From an uncultured Clostridium sp. (GTDB lineage: Bacteria > Bacillota_I > Bacilli_A > RF39 > UBA660): 64,000 nucleotides of DNA. The translations under genes were made by a program, and so were the position numbers. The number at the start of each line of letters is the position of its first letter. The stretch's first letter is position 1. The stretch is from positions 1 through 64,000 of the forward strand of contig CAMKPE010000002.1 of NCBI GenBank assembly GCA_946414595.1. Direction: 5' to 3'. The notes beneath the pieces are model-generated. The model worked only from the letters and a program-made list of their open reading frames with translations. It was not told the origin of the DNA and ran no database searches. Below, in pieces: positions 1-8,816 of this stretch.

Positions 1-1166
1 GATTAAAAGAAGTTGCAGAAAAAGCTAAGAAAGACTTATCTGGAATGACTACAACTCAAGTTTCAGCACCATTCATTTCTCAAGGAGAAGATGGACCACT
101 TCACTTAGATGTAACTCTTACACGTGCTAAATTTGAAGATTTAATTAGTGATTTAGTTGAATCTACTATTAAACCAGTAAGAGAAGCTATGAAAGAAGCT
201 AAAGTTAAGAAAGAAGATATAGATAAAGTATTATTAGTTGGTGGATCAACTCGTATACCTATGGTTCAAGAATTAATTAAGAATGAATTAGGTAAAGAGC
301 CATCAAGAGAAGTTAACCCAGACGAAGTTGTTGCTATGGGTGCAGCTATTCAAGGTGGAGTTTTAACTGGAGATGTTAACGATATAGTATTACTTGACGT
401 TACACCACTTTCATTAGGACTTGAAACATTAGGTGGAGTTATGACTGTATTAATACCAAAGAATACTACAATTCCAACTAGTAAAAAACAAGTATTCTCA
501 ACAGCAGCAGATAATCAACCAGCTGTAGACATCCGTGTATTACAAGGTGAAAGAAGTATGGCTGATGATAACAAGACATTAGGTAACTTCCAATTAACTG
601 GAATACCAGCTGCTCCAAGAGGAGTACCTCAAATCGAAGTTACATTCGATATAGATGCAAATGGTATCGTTAATGTTAAAGCAAAAGACTTAGGAACTAA
701 TAAAGAACAAGCTATTACAATAACTGCATCAACAAACCTTTCTGATGATGAAATTGATAGAATGGTTAAAGAAGCTGAAGAAAACAAAGAAAAAGATAAC
801 AAACGTAAAGAAGAAGCTGAATTAAGAAATGATGCTGAACAATTAGTATTCCAAACTGAAAAATCATTAAAAGATTTAGGAGATAAAGTTTCTGATAAAG
901 AAAAAGAAGAAGCTGAAGACCTAATTAAAGACTTGAAGAAAGCTCTTGAAGATGATGATTTAGATGAAATTAAAGAAAAGAAAGAAGCTCTTCAAGAAAA
1001 AGCAATGGCATTAGCAACTAAAGTATATGAACAAGCGCAAAAAGATTATCAAGCAGAAAACAACGATAGTAATGACAACGGCGATGATGAAGAGGAAGAA
1101 GAAAAGCCTAAAAAGAAAAAGAAAAAAGATAACGACGTAGAAGAAGCTGACTACGAAGAAAAATAA
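1..1166 (+). CDS. dnaK: Chaperone DnaK (Hsp70), 3' part
   Basis: This is the ATP-driven Hsp70 chaperone that works in the cytosol with DnaJ and GrpE. The reading frame is open from base 3 without a start, so the gene is cut by the window edge. About 387 residues are present, starting inside the nucleotide-binding domain. Visible Hsp70 landmarks are LVGGSTRIP, the linker-side DVTPLSLG, the substrate-domain start [11 protein letters not shown] and [15 protein letters not shown] helical lid follows, then an acidic and Lys-rich tail ending in VEEADYEEK. The ATG at 45 is internal and is not the start. A strong hairpin terminator follows. dnaJ lies downstream but is separated from dnaK by a peptidase gene, unlike the direct dnaK-dnaJ order of Bacillus. 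Confidence 0.98.
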   Translation, partial: LKEVAEKAKKDLSGMTTTQVSAPFISQGEDGPLHLDVTLTRAKFEDLISDLVESTIKPVREAMKEAKVKKEDIDKVLLVGGSTRIPMVQELIKNELGKEPSREVNPDEVVAMGAAIQGGVLTGDVNDIVLLDVTPLSLGLETLGGVMTVLIPKNTTIPTSKKQVFSTAADNQPAVDIRVLQGERSMADDNKTLGNFQLTGIPAAPRGVPQIEVTFDIDANGIVNVKAKDLGTNKEQAITITASTNLSDDEIDRMVKEAEENKEKDNKRKEEAELRNDAEQLVFQTEKSLKDLGDKVSDKEKEEAEDLIKDLKKALEDDDLDEIKEKKEALQEKAMALATKVYEQAQKDYQAENNDSNDNGDDEEEEEKPKKKKKKDNDVEEADYEEK

Positions 1167-1175
1167 TAATTAATG

Positions 1176-1218
1176 ACATTAGGAAGTTCTAGAATTACTA
1201 GAACTTCTCTAGTGTTTT
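1176..1218 (+). terminator. Strong intrinsic terminator after dnaK
   Basis: A perfect 10-bp inverted repeat (1183-1192 with 1198-1207, loop AATTA) is extended by seven outer pairs (1176-1182 with 1209-1215, one G-T pair, one bulged T at 1208). It ends in TTTT. The ribosome site AGGAG of the next gene follows at 1221-1225. Confidence 0.85.
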
Positions 1219-1230
1219 AAAGGAGAAAAC

Positions 1231-3018
1231 ATGGAAAAGTACAATAACAGAAGTGAAGTTCCTAATAAATATAAATGGAAATTAGATGAATACTACAAAA
1301 GTTATGATGAATTTGATAAAGAATATGATAATGTATCATCTATTCTAAATGATCTTGATAACTATAAAGGTAAATTAAAAGATAGCAATAAATTATTAGA
1401 ATTTCTTATGAAAGACTTTAGCATATCAGCGAAACTAATGAATCTAGATGCATTCATTCAAATGAAACTAGATGAAGAATTAGGAAAAGACGAAAGTATA
1501 ACAAGACATTCTAAAATAATAAAGTTATATAATGAATATTCTGATAAAGAAAGTTTCTTTGAACCTGAATTATTAAGTTTATCTAAAGAAGAATATGATA
1601 ATTTATTTAATAATAAAGAACTAGCAAAATATAAATTCTATTTAGATAAAATATATAGAATGAAAGATCATATATTAAATGAAGAAAATGAAATAATAGT
1701 AAATAGATTAAGTAATGTAGCAGATAATTATCAAAATATTGCTAATAATATCATTAATAATGAAAATGATTATGGAACAATAAATATAAATGGTGAAGAT
1801 ACTGTTATAGCACTTACTAATCTACGTATATTATTAAGAAACAATGATCGTAAGATAAGAGAAGAAGTATATTCTAAATTCTATGGTGAGATTGAAAAGT
1901 ATTCAGGAACACTTTCATCACTATTAAGTAGTTATTGTGCATTAAATGATGAAATATCTAAAATACATAAATATAATAGCGCTTGGGATAACAAATTATT
2001 TTATTTAAATCTAAGCGATAAAGTATTTGAAACGTTAGTTAGTGTTACAGAAAAGAATGTTAAATATTTACATAAATATTATGAGTTAAAGAAAGAAAGA
2101 TTAGGTTTACCTGATTTAAAATCTTATGACTTATCTGTTTCTTTAGTAAATAATAATAAAGAATATACAATAGATGAAGCACAAAAGATGTGTTTAGAAG
2201 CAATTAAACCACTTGGGGATGATTATTATAAGCACTTTGAAAGAGTATTTAATGATCAACACATTGATTATTGCCAATATAAAGGTAAATGCAGTGGTGG
2301 TTATTGTATAAGTACATTTGATCATAGTTCAAGAATATTAATGAGTTATGTAGGAGATTTAACTTCAGTATCTACTATAATTCATGAAGGCGGTCATGAT
2401 GTACACCATCAATATATTACTGAAAATAATGATATTGTATATAGATCAGTGCCTAATATAATCGCAGAAGTAACTTCATTAACTAATGAATGTTTATTAT
2501 CTAACTACCTTGTAAATAATGGTAAAACAAAAGAAGAGAAACTAGCAGGAATAGAAAATATTCTTAAAACAATAGTATCTAATCTTTACGGAGCTGTAAG
2601 AGAAGGTAAGATAGAGCAAGAAATGTATAAAATAATAGAAACTGGATCTTCATTAACAAAAGAAAATATGAAGAAACTAGTTACTGATACATTAGATTTA
2701 TATTATGGTAATACAATCACAAGAAATCAATTTGATGGACTTGATTGGGCTACAAGAAGCCATTACTACATGAATTACTACTTATATTCATATTCAATAT
2801 GTGTATGTGTAGCGTCTTATGTAGCAAGAGAAATAATTAGAGGAAATAAAGACATATTAGATAAGTATCTTAAATTTATTAAGACAGGAAGTAATGTTTG
2901 GGCATATGATGCATTTAAAATACTAGGAATAGATCTAGAAGATAAAACTGTATATGAAAATGCATTCCTATACTTTAATGAATTAATAGATGAATTTAGA
3001 AGAATATCTAATGACTAA
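1231..3018 (+). CDS. pepF: M3-family oligoendopeptidase (PepF type)
   Basis: This is a zinc metallopeptidase of family M3, predicted to cut short peptides in the cytosol. The protein has 595 residues, the usual length for oligoendopeptidase F. The zinc motif HEGGH is at residues 385-389, inside a typical IIHEGGHDVHHQ context, and a downstream glutamate-bearing helix (AEVTSLTNE) fits the third zinc ligand region. The body is helical, as expected for the M3 clamshell fold. The start ATG has AGGAG eight bases upstream. It sits between dnaK and dnaJ and is separated from dnaK by a terminator. Assignment to the PepF clade rather than another M3 clade is inferred from length and the motif context. 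Confidence 0.9.
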   Translation: MEKYNNRSEVPNKYKWKLDEYYKSYDEFDKEYDNVSSILNDLDNYKGKLKDSNKLLEFLMKDFSISAKLMNLDAFIQMKLDEELGKDESITRHSKIIKLYNEYSDKESFFEPELLSLSKEEYDNLFNNKELAKYKFYLDKIYRMKDHILNEENEIIVNRLSNVADNYQNIANNIINNENDYGTININGEDTVIALTNLRILLRNNDRKIREEVYSKFYGEIEKYSGTLSSLLSSYCALNDEISKIHKYNSAWDNKLFYLNLSDKVFETLVSVTEKNVKYLHKYYELKKERLGLPDLKSYDLSVSLVNNNKEYTIDEAQKMCLEAIKPLGDDYYKHFERVFNDQHIDYCQYKGKCSGGYCISTFDHSSRILMSYVGDLTSVSTIIHEGGHDVHHQYITENNDIVYRSVPNIIAEVTSLTNECLLSNYLVNNGKTKEEKLAGIENILKTIVSNLYGAVREGKIEQEMYKIIETGSSLTKENMKKLVTDTLDLYYGNTITRNQFDGLDWATRSHYYMNYYLYSYSICVCVASYVAREIIRGNKDILDKYLKFIKTGSNVWAYDAFKILGIDLEDKTVYENAFLYFNELIDEFRRISND

Positions 3019-3033
3019 TAAGGTGTGATGTTT

Positions 3034-4161
3034 ATGAATAAAAAAGATTATTATGAAGTCTTAGGAGTATCTAAAGACGCAAGCGATGCTGAGATTAAAA
3101 GTGCATTCCGTAAACTTGCTAAGCAATACCATCCAGATATAAGCAAAGAAGAAAATGCTGAAGAAAAGTTTAAAGAAATACAAGAAGCATATGAAGTCTT
3201 AGGGGATGAAAACAAAAGAAAACAATATGATCAATTTGGTCATGCTGCATTCGAAGGTGCCCAAGGATTTGGTGGAGCTGGAGGATATGGAGGATTCAAC
3301 ACTTCAGGATTCGACTTTGGAGATATATTTGATAATATCTTTGGAGGATTTGGAGGATTCAGTGGTGGAGGATCATCAAGAAACTCAGCAAGACAAGGTG
3401 ACGACAAGTTAGTTAGAATAAGACTTACATTTGAAGAAGCAGTATATGGTTGCGAAAAAGATATTAAACTAGATGTATCAGAAAAATGTGAAGATTGCCA
3501 TGGTAAAGGAGGAACAGGTGAAAAGACTTGTCCAGACTGTCATGGTAGTGGTACTACAACAACTGAACAAAGAACAATGTTTGGGACATTTATGTCTAAA
3601 TCAACTTGTAGAAAATGTTCTGGAAAAGGTAAGATTTATGAAAATACTTGCTCATCATGTAGAGGTACAGGAAGAGTAATGCAGCATAAAACTATTACTA
3701 TTAATGTTCCAAGTGGTGTAGATACAGGAACAAGATTAGTAATACCTGAAAAAGGTGAAGCAGGAATAAATGGTGGACCAAACGGAGATTTATATATCGA
3801 ATTTGCAGTAGAAAGTCATAACTTATATAGTCGTGATGGTGATGATATATATCTAAAAGTACCTTTAACTATTACAGAAGCAGTTTTAGGTACCAAAAAA
3901 GAAATTCCTACCTTATATGGTAATGTTAAATTAACAATACCAGCAGGAACTAATACCGGAGATAAACAAAGAATCAAAGGTAAAGGAATTGATAACTCTA
4001 AAAGAAGAACAAAAGGTGATATGTATATCATTATGGATGTTAGAATTCCTGATAAAATAACTAAAGAGCAAAAGCGTTTATTTGAAGAATTAGAGGAAAC
4101 TGATCTAAATGATTCAGAAATAAAAGCATTTGATAGATATACTATGAATAATGATAAATAG
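3034..4161 (+). CDS. dnaJ: Chaperone DnaJ (Hsp40)
   Basis: DnaJ stimulates the DnaK ATPase and delivers unfolded substrates. The 375-residue protein has a J domain with HPD at residues 33-35, a Gly/Phe-rich stretch, four CxxCxGxG zinc modules ([32 protein letters not shown]) and the C-terminal substrate-binding domains. The start at 3034 ([12 protein letters not shown]) is chosen because AAGGTGTGAT at 3020-3029 is a ribosome site, while the in-frame GTG at 3025 and ATG at 3028 lie inside that site. It starts 15 bases after pepF, so the two may be co-transcribed. A terminator overlaps its stop codon. Confidence 0.98.
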   Translation: MNKKDYYEVLGVSKDASDAEIKSAFRKLAKQYHPDISKEENAEEKFKEIQEAYEVLGDENKRKQYDQFGHAAFEGAQGFGGAGGYGGFNTSGFDFGDIFDNIFGGFGGFSGGGSSRNSARQGDDKLVRIRLTFEEAVYGCEKDIKLDVSEKCEDCHGKGGTGEKTCPDCHGSGTTTTEQRTMFGTFMSKSTCRKCSGKGKIYENTCSSCRGTGRVMQHKTITINVPSGVDTGTRLVIPEKGEAGINGGPNGDLYIEFAVESHNLYSRDGDDIYLKVPLTITEAVLGTKKEIPTLYGNVKLTIPAGTNTGDKQRIKGKGIDNSKRRTKGDMYIIMDVRIPDKITKEQKRLFEELEETDLNDSEIKAFDRYTMNNDK

Positions 4162-4187
4162 TTAGTATGAAAATACTAGCTATTTTT
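4158..4187 (+). terminator. dnaJ terminator overlapping the stop codon
   Basis: The arms 4158-4168 and 4173-4183 pair over 11 bp with one G-T pair and a GAAA tetraloop, followed by TTTTT. The dnaJ stop TAG (4159-4161) is inside the 5' arm. The promoter of the next gene begins two bases later. Confidence 0.8.
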
Positions 4188-4188
4188 A

Positions 4189-4197
4189 TGTTATAAT
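4189..4197 (+). promoter_or_regulatory. Extended -10 promoter for the gene at 4214
   Basis: TGTTATAAT is a perfect extended -10 element. No good -35 box is seen 17 bp upstream, which is common for extended -10 promoters. The expected start of transcription (about 4204) is at the edge of the ribosome site AGGTGAT (4204-4210), giving a leader of about ten bases. Confidence 0.7.
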
Positions 4198-4213
4198 ATA
4201 TTTAGGTGATTCT

Positions 4214-4960
4214 ATGAATGAAAAACTTGAGTTAATAAGAAATAACTTTAAGAAAATTTTAGCCGGTAAATTAAGAAAACTAGAAGTATTAAAACAAAAA
4301 TATCAAGATGCAATTGCTGATAATGATGAAGAAGAAAAAGAAGAACTTGAAATCTCAATTAATGAATTATTATTTCAAATTGTGTCATTGCAAAGTAAAA
4401 TTAATAATATGAGAGAAATAAGTGCAGAAGACGTCGAAGAAAGAAAAAATATATATAGAACATATACAGAATCTATTAAAGAATCAATAAGTGAAGATGT
4501 ACCTATTGTATTTCATGGAAATAACAACATAGGATTAGTTGAAGAAATTATTAAATCTGGTGGATTATTTACTCCTGAAGAAAGAAATGTTAAATATAGA
4601 AGTCTTGCTACTCAAATAGATGTTACACAAAGAGGAAATATCAAAACTTCTTTAGAATTTGCTGATCCGGGTGTTGATACATTTATGCCTTATGGAGCAA
4701 TATTTGCATTTATGCCTAAGGACGAAGAAAAAGAAATAGTATTAAAAACAGGAGAGGGAACTGAAGTTCCTGGAGGTGTTCAATCAATTAGTTTTAAAAC
4801 AGAACCAGAACGATTAATTGCAATAATAACTACAACTGAAAATGTTGAAAGATTAAGAAAAGTAGCGCAAGAAAATGGTATAGATAGTAATAAAGTTTTA
4901 ACTCATGAGCAATTTTTAAAAATGTGTAAGGAAAAATTCAAAGGAACTAGAAAGATGTGA
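4214..4960 (+). CDS. Unknown protein: N-terminal coiled coil plus a possible ADP-ribosyltransferase-like fold
   Basis: I do not recognise a named family. The 248-residue protein has a charged, probably coiled-coil region at residues 1-90. A globular part follows, starting IVFHGNNNIGLVEEIIKSGG (residues 98-117). A beta strand with His-Gly followed by a helix ending in a Gly-Gly-Leu turn resembles the first motif of ADP-ribosyltransferase-like folds, and the later strands AIFAFMP and LIAIITTTEN would fit, but this is only a pattern impression. No signal peptide or membrane segment is seen. It has its own promoter after dnaJ and its TGA stop at 4958-4960 lies six bases before mtnN, so the two are probably co-transcribed. 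Confidence 0.8.
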   Translation: MNEKLELIRNNFKKILAGKLRKLEVLKQKYQDAIADNDEEEKEELEISINELLFQIVSLQSKINNMREISAEDVEERKNIYRTYTESIKESISEDVPIVFHGNNNIGLVEEIIKSGGLFTPEERNVKYRSLATQIDVTQRGNIKTSLEFADPGVDTFMPYGAIFAFMPKDEEKEIVLKTGEGTEVPGGVQSISFKTEPERLIAIITTTENVERLRKVAQENGIDSNKVLTHEQFLKMCKEKFKGTRKM

Positions 4961-4965
4961 TATTT

Positions 4966-5640
4966 ATGAAAATAGGAATTATATTTGCATTAGAAGATGA
5001 ACTAAAAGAATTAAAGAAATACTTTAAGGTAGAAAAGAAATACAATATATTTAATTTAACTTTTTATGAAACAAGAATGAATAATAATCAAATAATTATG
5101 GTTGAATCAGGAATAGGTAAAGTAAATGCCGCAAGAACTACTCAAATATTAATAGATAATATGAAAGTAGATTATATATTTAATGTTGGTGTTGCAGGTG
5201 GAGTAGATAAGTCTCTTAAGGTTGGAGATATAGTTATTGGTGAGAAATTAGTACAACATGATTTTGATGTTACTCCATTTAAATATGTAAAGGGTGAAAT
5301 CCCTAATGTAGGTACTTTTATTGATTCAGATGAGTATTTAATCAAGTTAGCAGAAAAGTCTATAAATGAGGCTAAAAAAGGCGTTATAGCAAGTGGTGAT
5401 ATATTTGTCACAGAATCTTGGATGAGTGAGAAAATAAATAAGAAGTTTAAAGCTTTATGTGTAGAAATGGAAGGAGCTTCCATTGCTCAAGTATGCTACT
5501 TATGCCATATTCCTTTCTTAATAATAAGAAGTATATCTGATGTACCAAATAATGATAATGTTGTAACTTATGAAGAATTCCTAGAATCAAGTTCAAAGAA
5601 AATTGCTGAAGGAATGTATAGAATAATAATGAGCTTATAA
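4966..5640 (+). CDS. mtnN: 5'-methylthioadenosine/S-adenosylhomocysteine nucleosidase
   Basis: The enzyme cleaves methylthioadenosine and S-adenosylhomocysteine to adenine and a thioribose product, recycling methionine and clearing inhibitors of methylation. The 224-residue protein matches the family length. Typical motifs are IIFALEDELKEL at the start, GIGKVNA, ASGDIF, VEMEGASIAQV (catalytic and ribose-binding region) and RSISD with the catalytic Asp. The ATG at 4966 gives the family start MKIGIIFAL. An in-frame GTG at 4957 overlaps the previous stop and is less likely. It is probably translated together with the upstream unknown gene. Confidence 0.95.
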   Translation: MKIGIIFALEDELKELKKYFKVEKKYNIFNLTFYETRMNNNQIIMVESGIGKVNAARTTQILIDNMKVDYIFNVGVAGGVDKSLKVGDIVIGEKLVQHDFDVTPFKYVKGEIPNVGTFIDSDEYLIKLAEKSINEAKKGVIASGDIFVTESWMSEKINKKFKALCVEMEGASIAQVCYLCHIPFLIIRSISDVPNNDNVVTYEEFLESSSKKIAEGMYRIIMSL

Positions 5641-5668
5641 AAAAAGCAGGTATATGCCTGCTTTTATT
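5641..5668 (+). terminator. Bidirectional terminator between mtnN and the 5668 gene
   Basis: AAAGCAGG (5643-5650) pairs with CCTGCTTT (5657-5664) around the loop TATATG. T-rich sequence follows on the + strand, and the A tract before the stem gives a T tract on the - strand, so it can serve both convergent genes. Confidence 0.8.
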
Positions 5669-6525
5669 TATTTTGTTTTAATATATTTTTTAACTCGTTC
5701 AATTAGTGGTTTATCTATTTGAACCTGTTCAAGAAAATCTTGTGAAATAGGTCTTCTTTCTTTTTCTGTTTGTAAAGGATCAAGTGGTACTTCTCTGTGA
5801 AATGTCTTATTTCCATAAAGTAACCTATTAGATTGTTGAATTATTCCTTCACTTTCTTTAACCTTATCAATATCTATTGATTGTGGTTCTAAGAATGAAA
5901 ATAAATCAAGAATTTTTTCTAAACTTCCATCAACCTTAGCAGTTCTAGTTGCAAGAATACCAATACTATTACAACGTAGTAATTGCTCTAAGTATGCTAA
6001 GAATGGTAAATGAAGAATGCCTCTCATAACAGCATAATGACCACTTGAATCAACCATACTAGATCCAATATATCGTTCTAGTGGAAGAAAATTATGTATT
6101 TCTCCATCTTTATTTGTAGTGTTAACTCTAAATGGTACAGAATTCATTCCACCAGCTAAATATGACTTAACTACATCGTCCCATTGTTCCCCATGACTAG
6201 ATCGTTTTAAAATGTGTTTTGGATCATTATTCCAATATTCATATGTTGCACTAATTGAAGTATCATATGGATTTTCATATCCTAATACATATGATGGAAA
6301 TGTATCGTCCTTTAGCATAGAAATTCTATCGTCATCTAAATAATGAGTTTCATGCCAAGTACCAGTTTCTCTTGCTAATGCACGATATATTCTGTCTTCT
6401 TTTTTTATTGTTGAAAGCTGTTGCTTTCTAAATTCATTTACTTTTTCATCAATTGGTTTTATTGGATAAATAGTTAGTTTGCTTCCATTTTGATCTACAA
6501 AAGCTAATTTTGTCTTTGTTTTCAT
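5668..6525 (-). CDS. Conserved-looking protein of unknown function
   Basis: This 285-residue protein is not recognised. It is soluble, with no signal peptide or membrane segment. Landmarks are an aromatic cluster around ARETGTWHETHYLDDD, a block with SSHGEQWDD, and a basic C-terminus. AGAGGTA lies upstream of the ATG as ribosome site. The codon use and AT content look like those of the neighbours. It converges on mtnN with a shared terminator and stands alone, so context gives no functional hint. Confidence 0.75.
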   Translation of the reverse strand: MKTKTKLAFVDQNGSKLTIYPIKPIDEKVNEFRKQQLSTIKKEDRIYRALARETGTWHETHYLDDDRISMLKDDTFPSYVLGYENPYDTSISATYEYWNNDPKHILKRSSHGEQWDDVVKSYLAGGMNSVPFRVNTTNKDGEIHNFLPLERYIGSSMVDSSGHYAVMRGILHLPFLAYLEQLLRCNSIGILATRTAKVDGSLEKILDLFSFLEPQSIDIDKVKESEGIIQQSNRLLYGNKTFHREVPLDPLQTEKERRPISQDFLEQVQIDKPLIERVKKYIKTK

Positions 6526-6578
6526 AAATACCTCTTTTACGTAGTAATTATTCTAACATATATTTTAATAATTACAAT

Positions 6579-6613
6579 AAAAAAAAAGATTATTTAGAAC
6601 CTTTAAATAATCT
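6579..6613 (-). terminator. rarA terminator reaching into its last codons
   Basis: On the - strand AGATTATTT pairs with AAATAATCT (6605-6613 with 6587-6595), followed by a run of T (A tract 6579-6587 on the + strand). The upstream arm lies in the last codons of rarA and the stop codon is in the hairpin. Confidence 0.75.
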
Positions 6614-7813
6614 ATCTAAATTATCTTTTATTTGTTTTATTTGTCTTTCATATTGACTAGTATCTTTAGGAGTATAATAATTTTTATTTTTCAAGTTATC
6701 AGGCATGTATTCTTGTACTACAAAGTCTCCTGGATAATCATGAGGATAAATATATCCAAATGCAGTTGAATTAATATGAGAAGGAACCTTACCACATCTT
6801 CCACTTCGTACATCTTCTAAAGCTTTATTAATCGCTAAGTAAGCTGAATTAGATTTAGGAGATAGAGCCATTTCAATAACTATTTCACCCATAGGAATAA
6901 CGCATTCTGGAAATCCAACTAGTTCTGATGCATCAATTGCTGCTTTAAGCCTTGGCCCAATATTAGGATTAGCTAGGCCTATATCTTCATAACATATAAC
7001 ACTTAATCTTCTATAAATGCTGTCTAAATCACCGGCTTCTAAAAGTCTTGCTAAATAGTGTAGGGAAGCATTAACATCACTTCCACGAATAGACTTTTGA
7101 AAAGCCGCTAAAACATCATAATGACCATCTTCATTTTTATCATGAAAAAATGCTGGTTTACTATTTATTAATTTAATATGATCTACATCTATTTTCTTTT
7201 TATCAGAAGAGTAGAATGCTACTTCAAGTAAATTATATGCATATCTTAAATCATTATTTGATAACGCTGCAATATATTCTAATGCATCATCAGTTATCTT
7301 TATTCCTTTTAAATCTGGATGCTTACAAGCTTTCTTTAATCCTTCAATAATCTCTTCTTCAGTTAAAGGAAGTAACTCAAACATATGACATCTACTTCTA
7401 ATAGCAGGATTAATCTTATGATATGGATTACTTGTAGTCATACCTATTACAGTAATTAAACCACTTTCAATTTGAGGAAGTAATAAGTCTTGCTTATCTT
7501 TGTTTAATCTATGGATCTCATCCATAATAACAACAAGACCATCATACATCTTAGCTTCTTCAATAATAACATCAAAATCATGCTTATTATTGATAGTAGC
7601 ATTAAAATACCTACAACGAACTCCTAAATCATTTACAATAGCATTAGCAATAGAAGTTTTACCAATACCAGGACGCCCATATAATATCATAGATGGTATT
7701 TTTTTGTTTTCTACTAAATTTCTTAGAATTTTACCTTTACCTAATAAATGCTTTTGTCCTATAACATCATCAATTGATTTAGGTGCTAATTTAAGTGCTA
7801 ATGGTTTATCCAT
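6590..7813 (-). CDS. rarA: Replication-associated recombination protein A (RarA/MgsA AAA+ ATPase)
   Basis: RarA is a clamp-loader-like AAA+ ATPase that acts at stalled replication forks. The 407-residue protein has Walker A GRPGIGKTS at residues 46-54, Walker B VVIMDEIHR, sensor-1 TTSNP with an arginine-finger region AIRSRC, and the C-terminal MgsA tetramer domain (YICYEDIGLANP-type motif, seen here as VICYEDIGLANPN). The start at 7813 (MDKPLALKLAP) is chosen because GGAGTTGAT precedes it. Eleven further upstream codons are open but have no ribosome site. It is divergent from xerD. Confidence 0.95.
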   Translation of the reverse strand: MDKPLALKLAPKSIDDVIGQKHLLGKGKILRNLVENKKIPSMILYGRPGIGKTSIANAIVNDLGVRCRYFNATINNKHDFDVIIEEAKMYDGLVVIMDEIHRLNKDKQDLLLPQIESGLITVIGMTTSNPYHKINPAIRSRCHMFELLPLTEEEIIEGLKKACKHPDLKGIKITDDALEYIAALSNNDLRYAYNLLEVAFYSSDKKKIDVDHIKLINSKPAFFHDKNEDGHYDVLAAFQKSIRGSDVNASLHYLARLLEAGDLDSIYRRLSVICYEDIGLANPNIGPRLKAAIDASELVGFPECVIPMGEIVIEMALSPKSNSAYLAINKALEDVRSGRCGKVPSHINSTAFGYIYPHDYPGDFVVQEYMPDNLKNKNYYTPKDTSQYERQIKQIKDNLDRLFKGSK

Positions 7814-7832
7814 AATATCAACTCCTATAAAT

Positions 7833-7838
7833 ATTATA
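7833..7838 (-). promoter_or_regulatory. -10 box for rarA
   Basis: TATAAT on the - strand lies 19 bases before the chosen rarA start, with the ribosome site GGAGTTGAT between them. No clear -35 is seen. It supports the start at 7813. Confidence 0.5.
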
Positions 7839-7889
7839 TCAAACATTTGTCTTATAAAAAAGAATTAATAAAAAAGTTTATTTTTGTAT

Positions 7890-7908
7890 TATAATATAAT
7901 TAGGTGAT
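7890..7908 (+). promoter_or_regulatory. Promoter -10 and ribosome site of xerD
   Basis: TATAAT (7890-7895) is followed by AGGTGAT (7902-7908) and the ATG at 7912. The distance implies a leader of about ten bases. Confidence 0.6.
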
Positions 7909-7911
7909 TAT

Positions 7912-8805
7912 ATGAATCAAGATATAGATAATTATAAGAATTACTTAGTATTTGAGAGAAGAATGGCTAAGAATACAACTAGTTCATATATAAGGGATTT
8001 AGAAGGATATAAAGATTACTTAGAAAAAGAAAGAAAGAAAACAAACATTGATAATGTAGATAAACATGATATAGAAAGTTATTTAGAGTATTTAAATAAG
8101 AATGATTATACAACAACATCAATTGCAAGAAAGCTTACTGCAGTCAAAAACTTTCATAAGTATTTATTTGCAACTAATAGATTAAATAAAGATGAAGCAT
8201 TAACTATTGAACGACCTAAGCTTAGAAAAGCTTTGCCTAACGTCTTAACAGTAGAAGAAGTTGATCTATTACTAGATATAAAAACTAAGACCCCATTTGA
8301 CTATCGTAATAAGGCTATGTTAGAATTACTTTATGGAACAGGTCTTAGAATCTCTGAAATGTTAGATCTAAAACTAGGAGATGTTGACTTTGAAAATTGC
8401 ATCATAAGATGCTTTGGAAAAGGTAGTAAAGAACGTATAGTTCCAATAGGAGAATATATAATAGATTCTTTAAATAATTATTTAGAATATGGTAGAAATA
8501 GATTACTTAAAAATAAAGTATCTGATTATTTATTCTTAAATAATAGGGGAGGAAGAATATCAAGATTTAGTTTCTTTAAGATCTTAAAAGCATTATTAAG
8601 AGAAAAAGGAATTAAAAAAGATGTTTCACCTCACTCACTACGTCATAGTTTTGCAACACACATGCTTGAAAATGGCGCAGACTTAAGAAGCATACAAGAA
8701 TTACTTGGACACAGTGATATTGCTACAACAAGAATATATACTCATATAACAAATAAGCAAGTTCAAAATGATTATATAGAATATCACCCAAGAAGCAAAA
8801 AATAG
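7912..8805 (+). CDS. xerD: Site-specific tyrosine recombinase XerD
   Basis: XerD resolves chromosome dimers at the dif site together with XerC. The 297-residue protein has the N-terminal SAM-like core-binding domain and the catalytic domain, with R146 (TGLRISEM), H241 and R244 (PHSLRHSFATHM), H267 (LGHSD) and the nucleophile Y276 (RIYTHI). The downstream deoB gene reproduces the xerD-deoB order of Bacillus, which argues for chromosomal XerD rather than a phage or transposon integrase. Its stop codon TAG overlaps the ribosome site of deoB, so the two genes form an operon. Confidence 0.92.
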   Translation: MNQDIDNYKNYLVFERRMAKNTTSSYIRDLEGYKDYLEKERKKTNIDNVDKHDIESYLEYLNKNDYTTTSIARKLTAVKNFHKYLFATNRLNKDEALTIERPKLRKALPNVLTVEEVDLLLDIKTKTPFDYRNKAMLELLYGTGLRISEMLDLKLGDVDFENCIIRCFGKGSKERIVPIGEYIIDSLNNYLEYGRNRLLKNKVSDYLFLNNRGGRISRFSFFKILKALLREKGIKKDVSPHSLRHSFATHMLENGADLRSIQELLGHSDIATTRIYTHITNKQVQNDYIEYHPRSKK

Positions 8806-8816
8806 GATGTGAAAAA

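Noticed and set aside
4957-4968. GTG start for mtnN
   Set aside because: It overlaps the previous stop and adds MIF before the family start; the ATG at 4966 fits family length.
7912-8805. Tyrosine recombinase as sign of an integrative element
   Set aside because: The xerD-deoB order is the conserved chromosomal one, and no att repeats, relaxase or phage genes are near.
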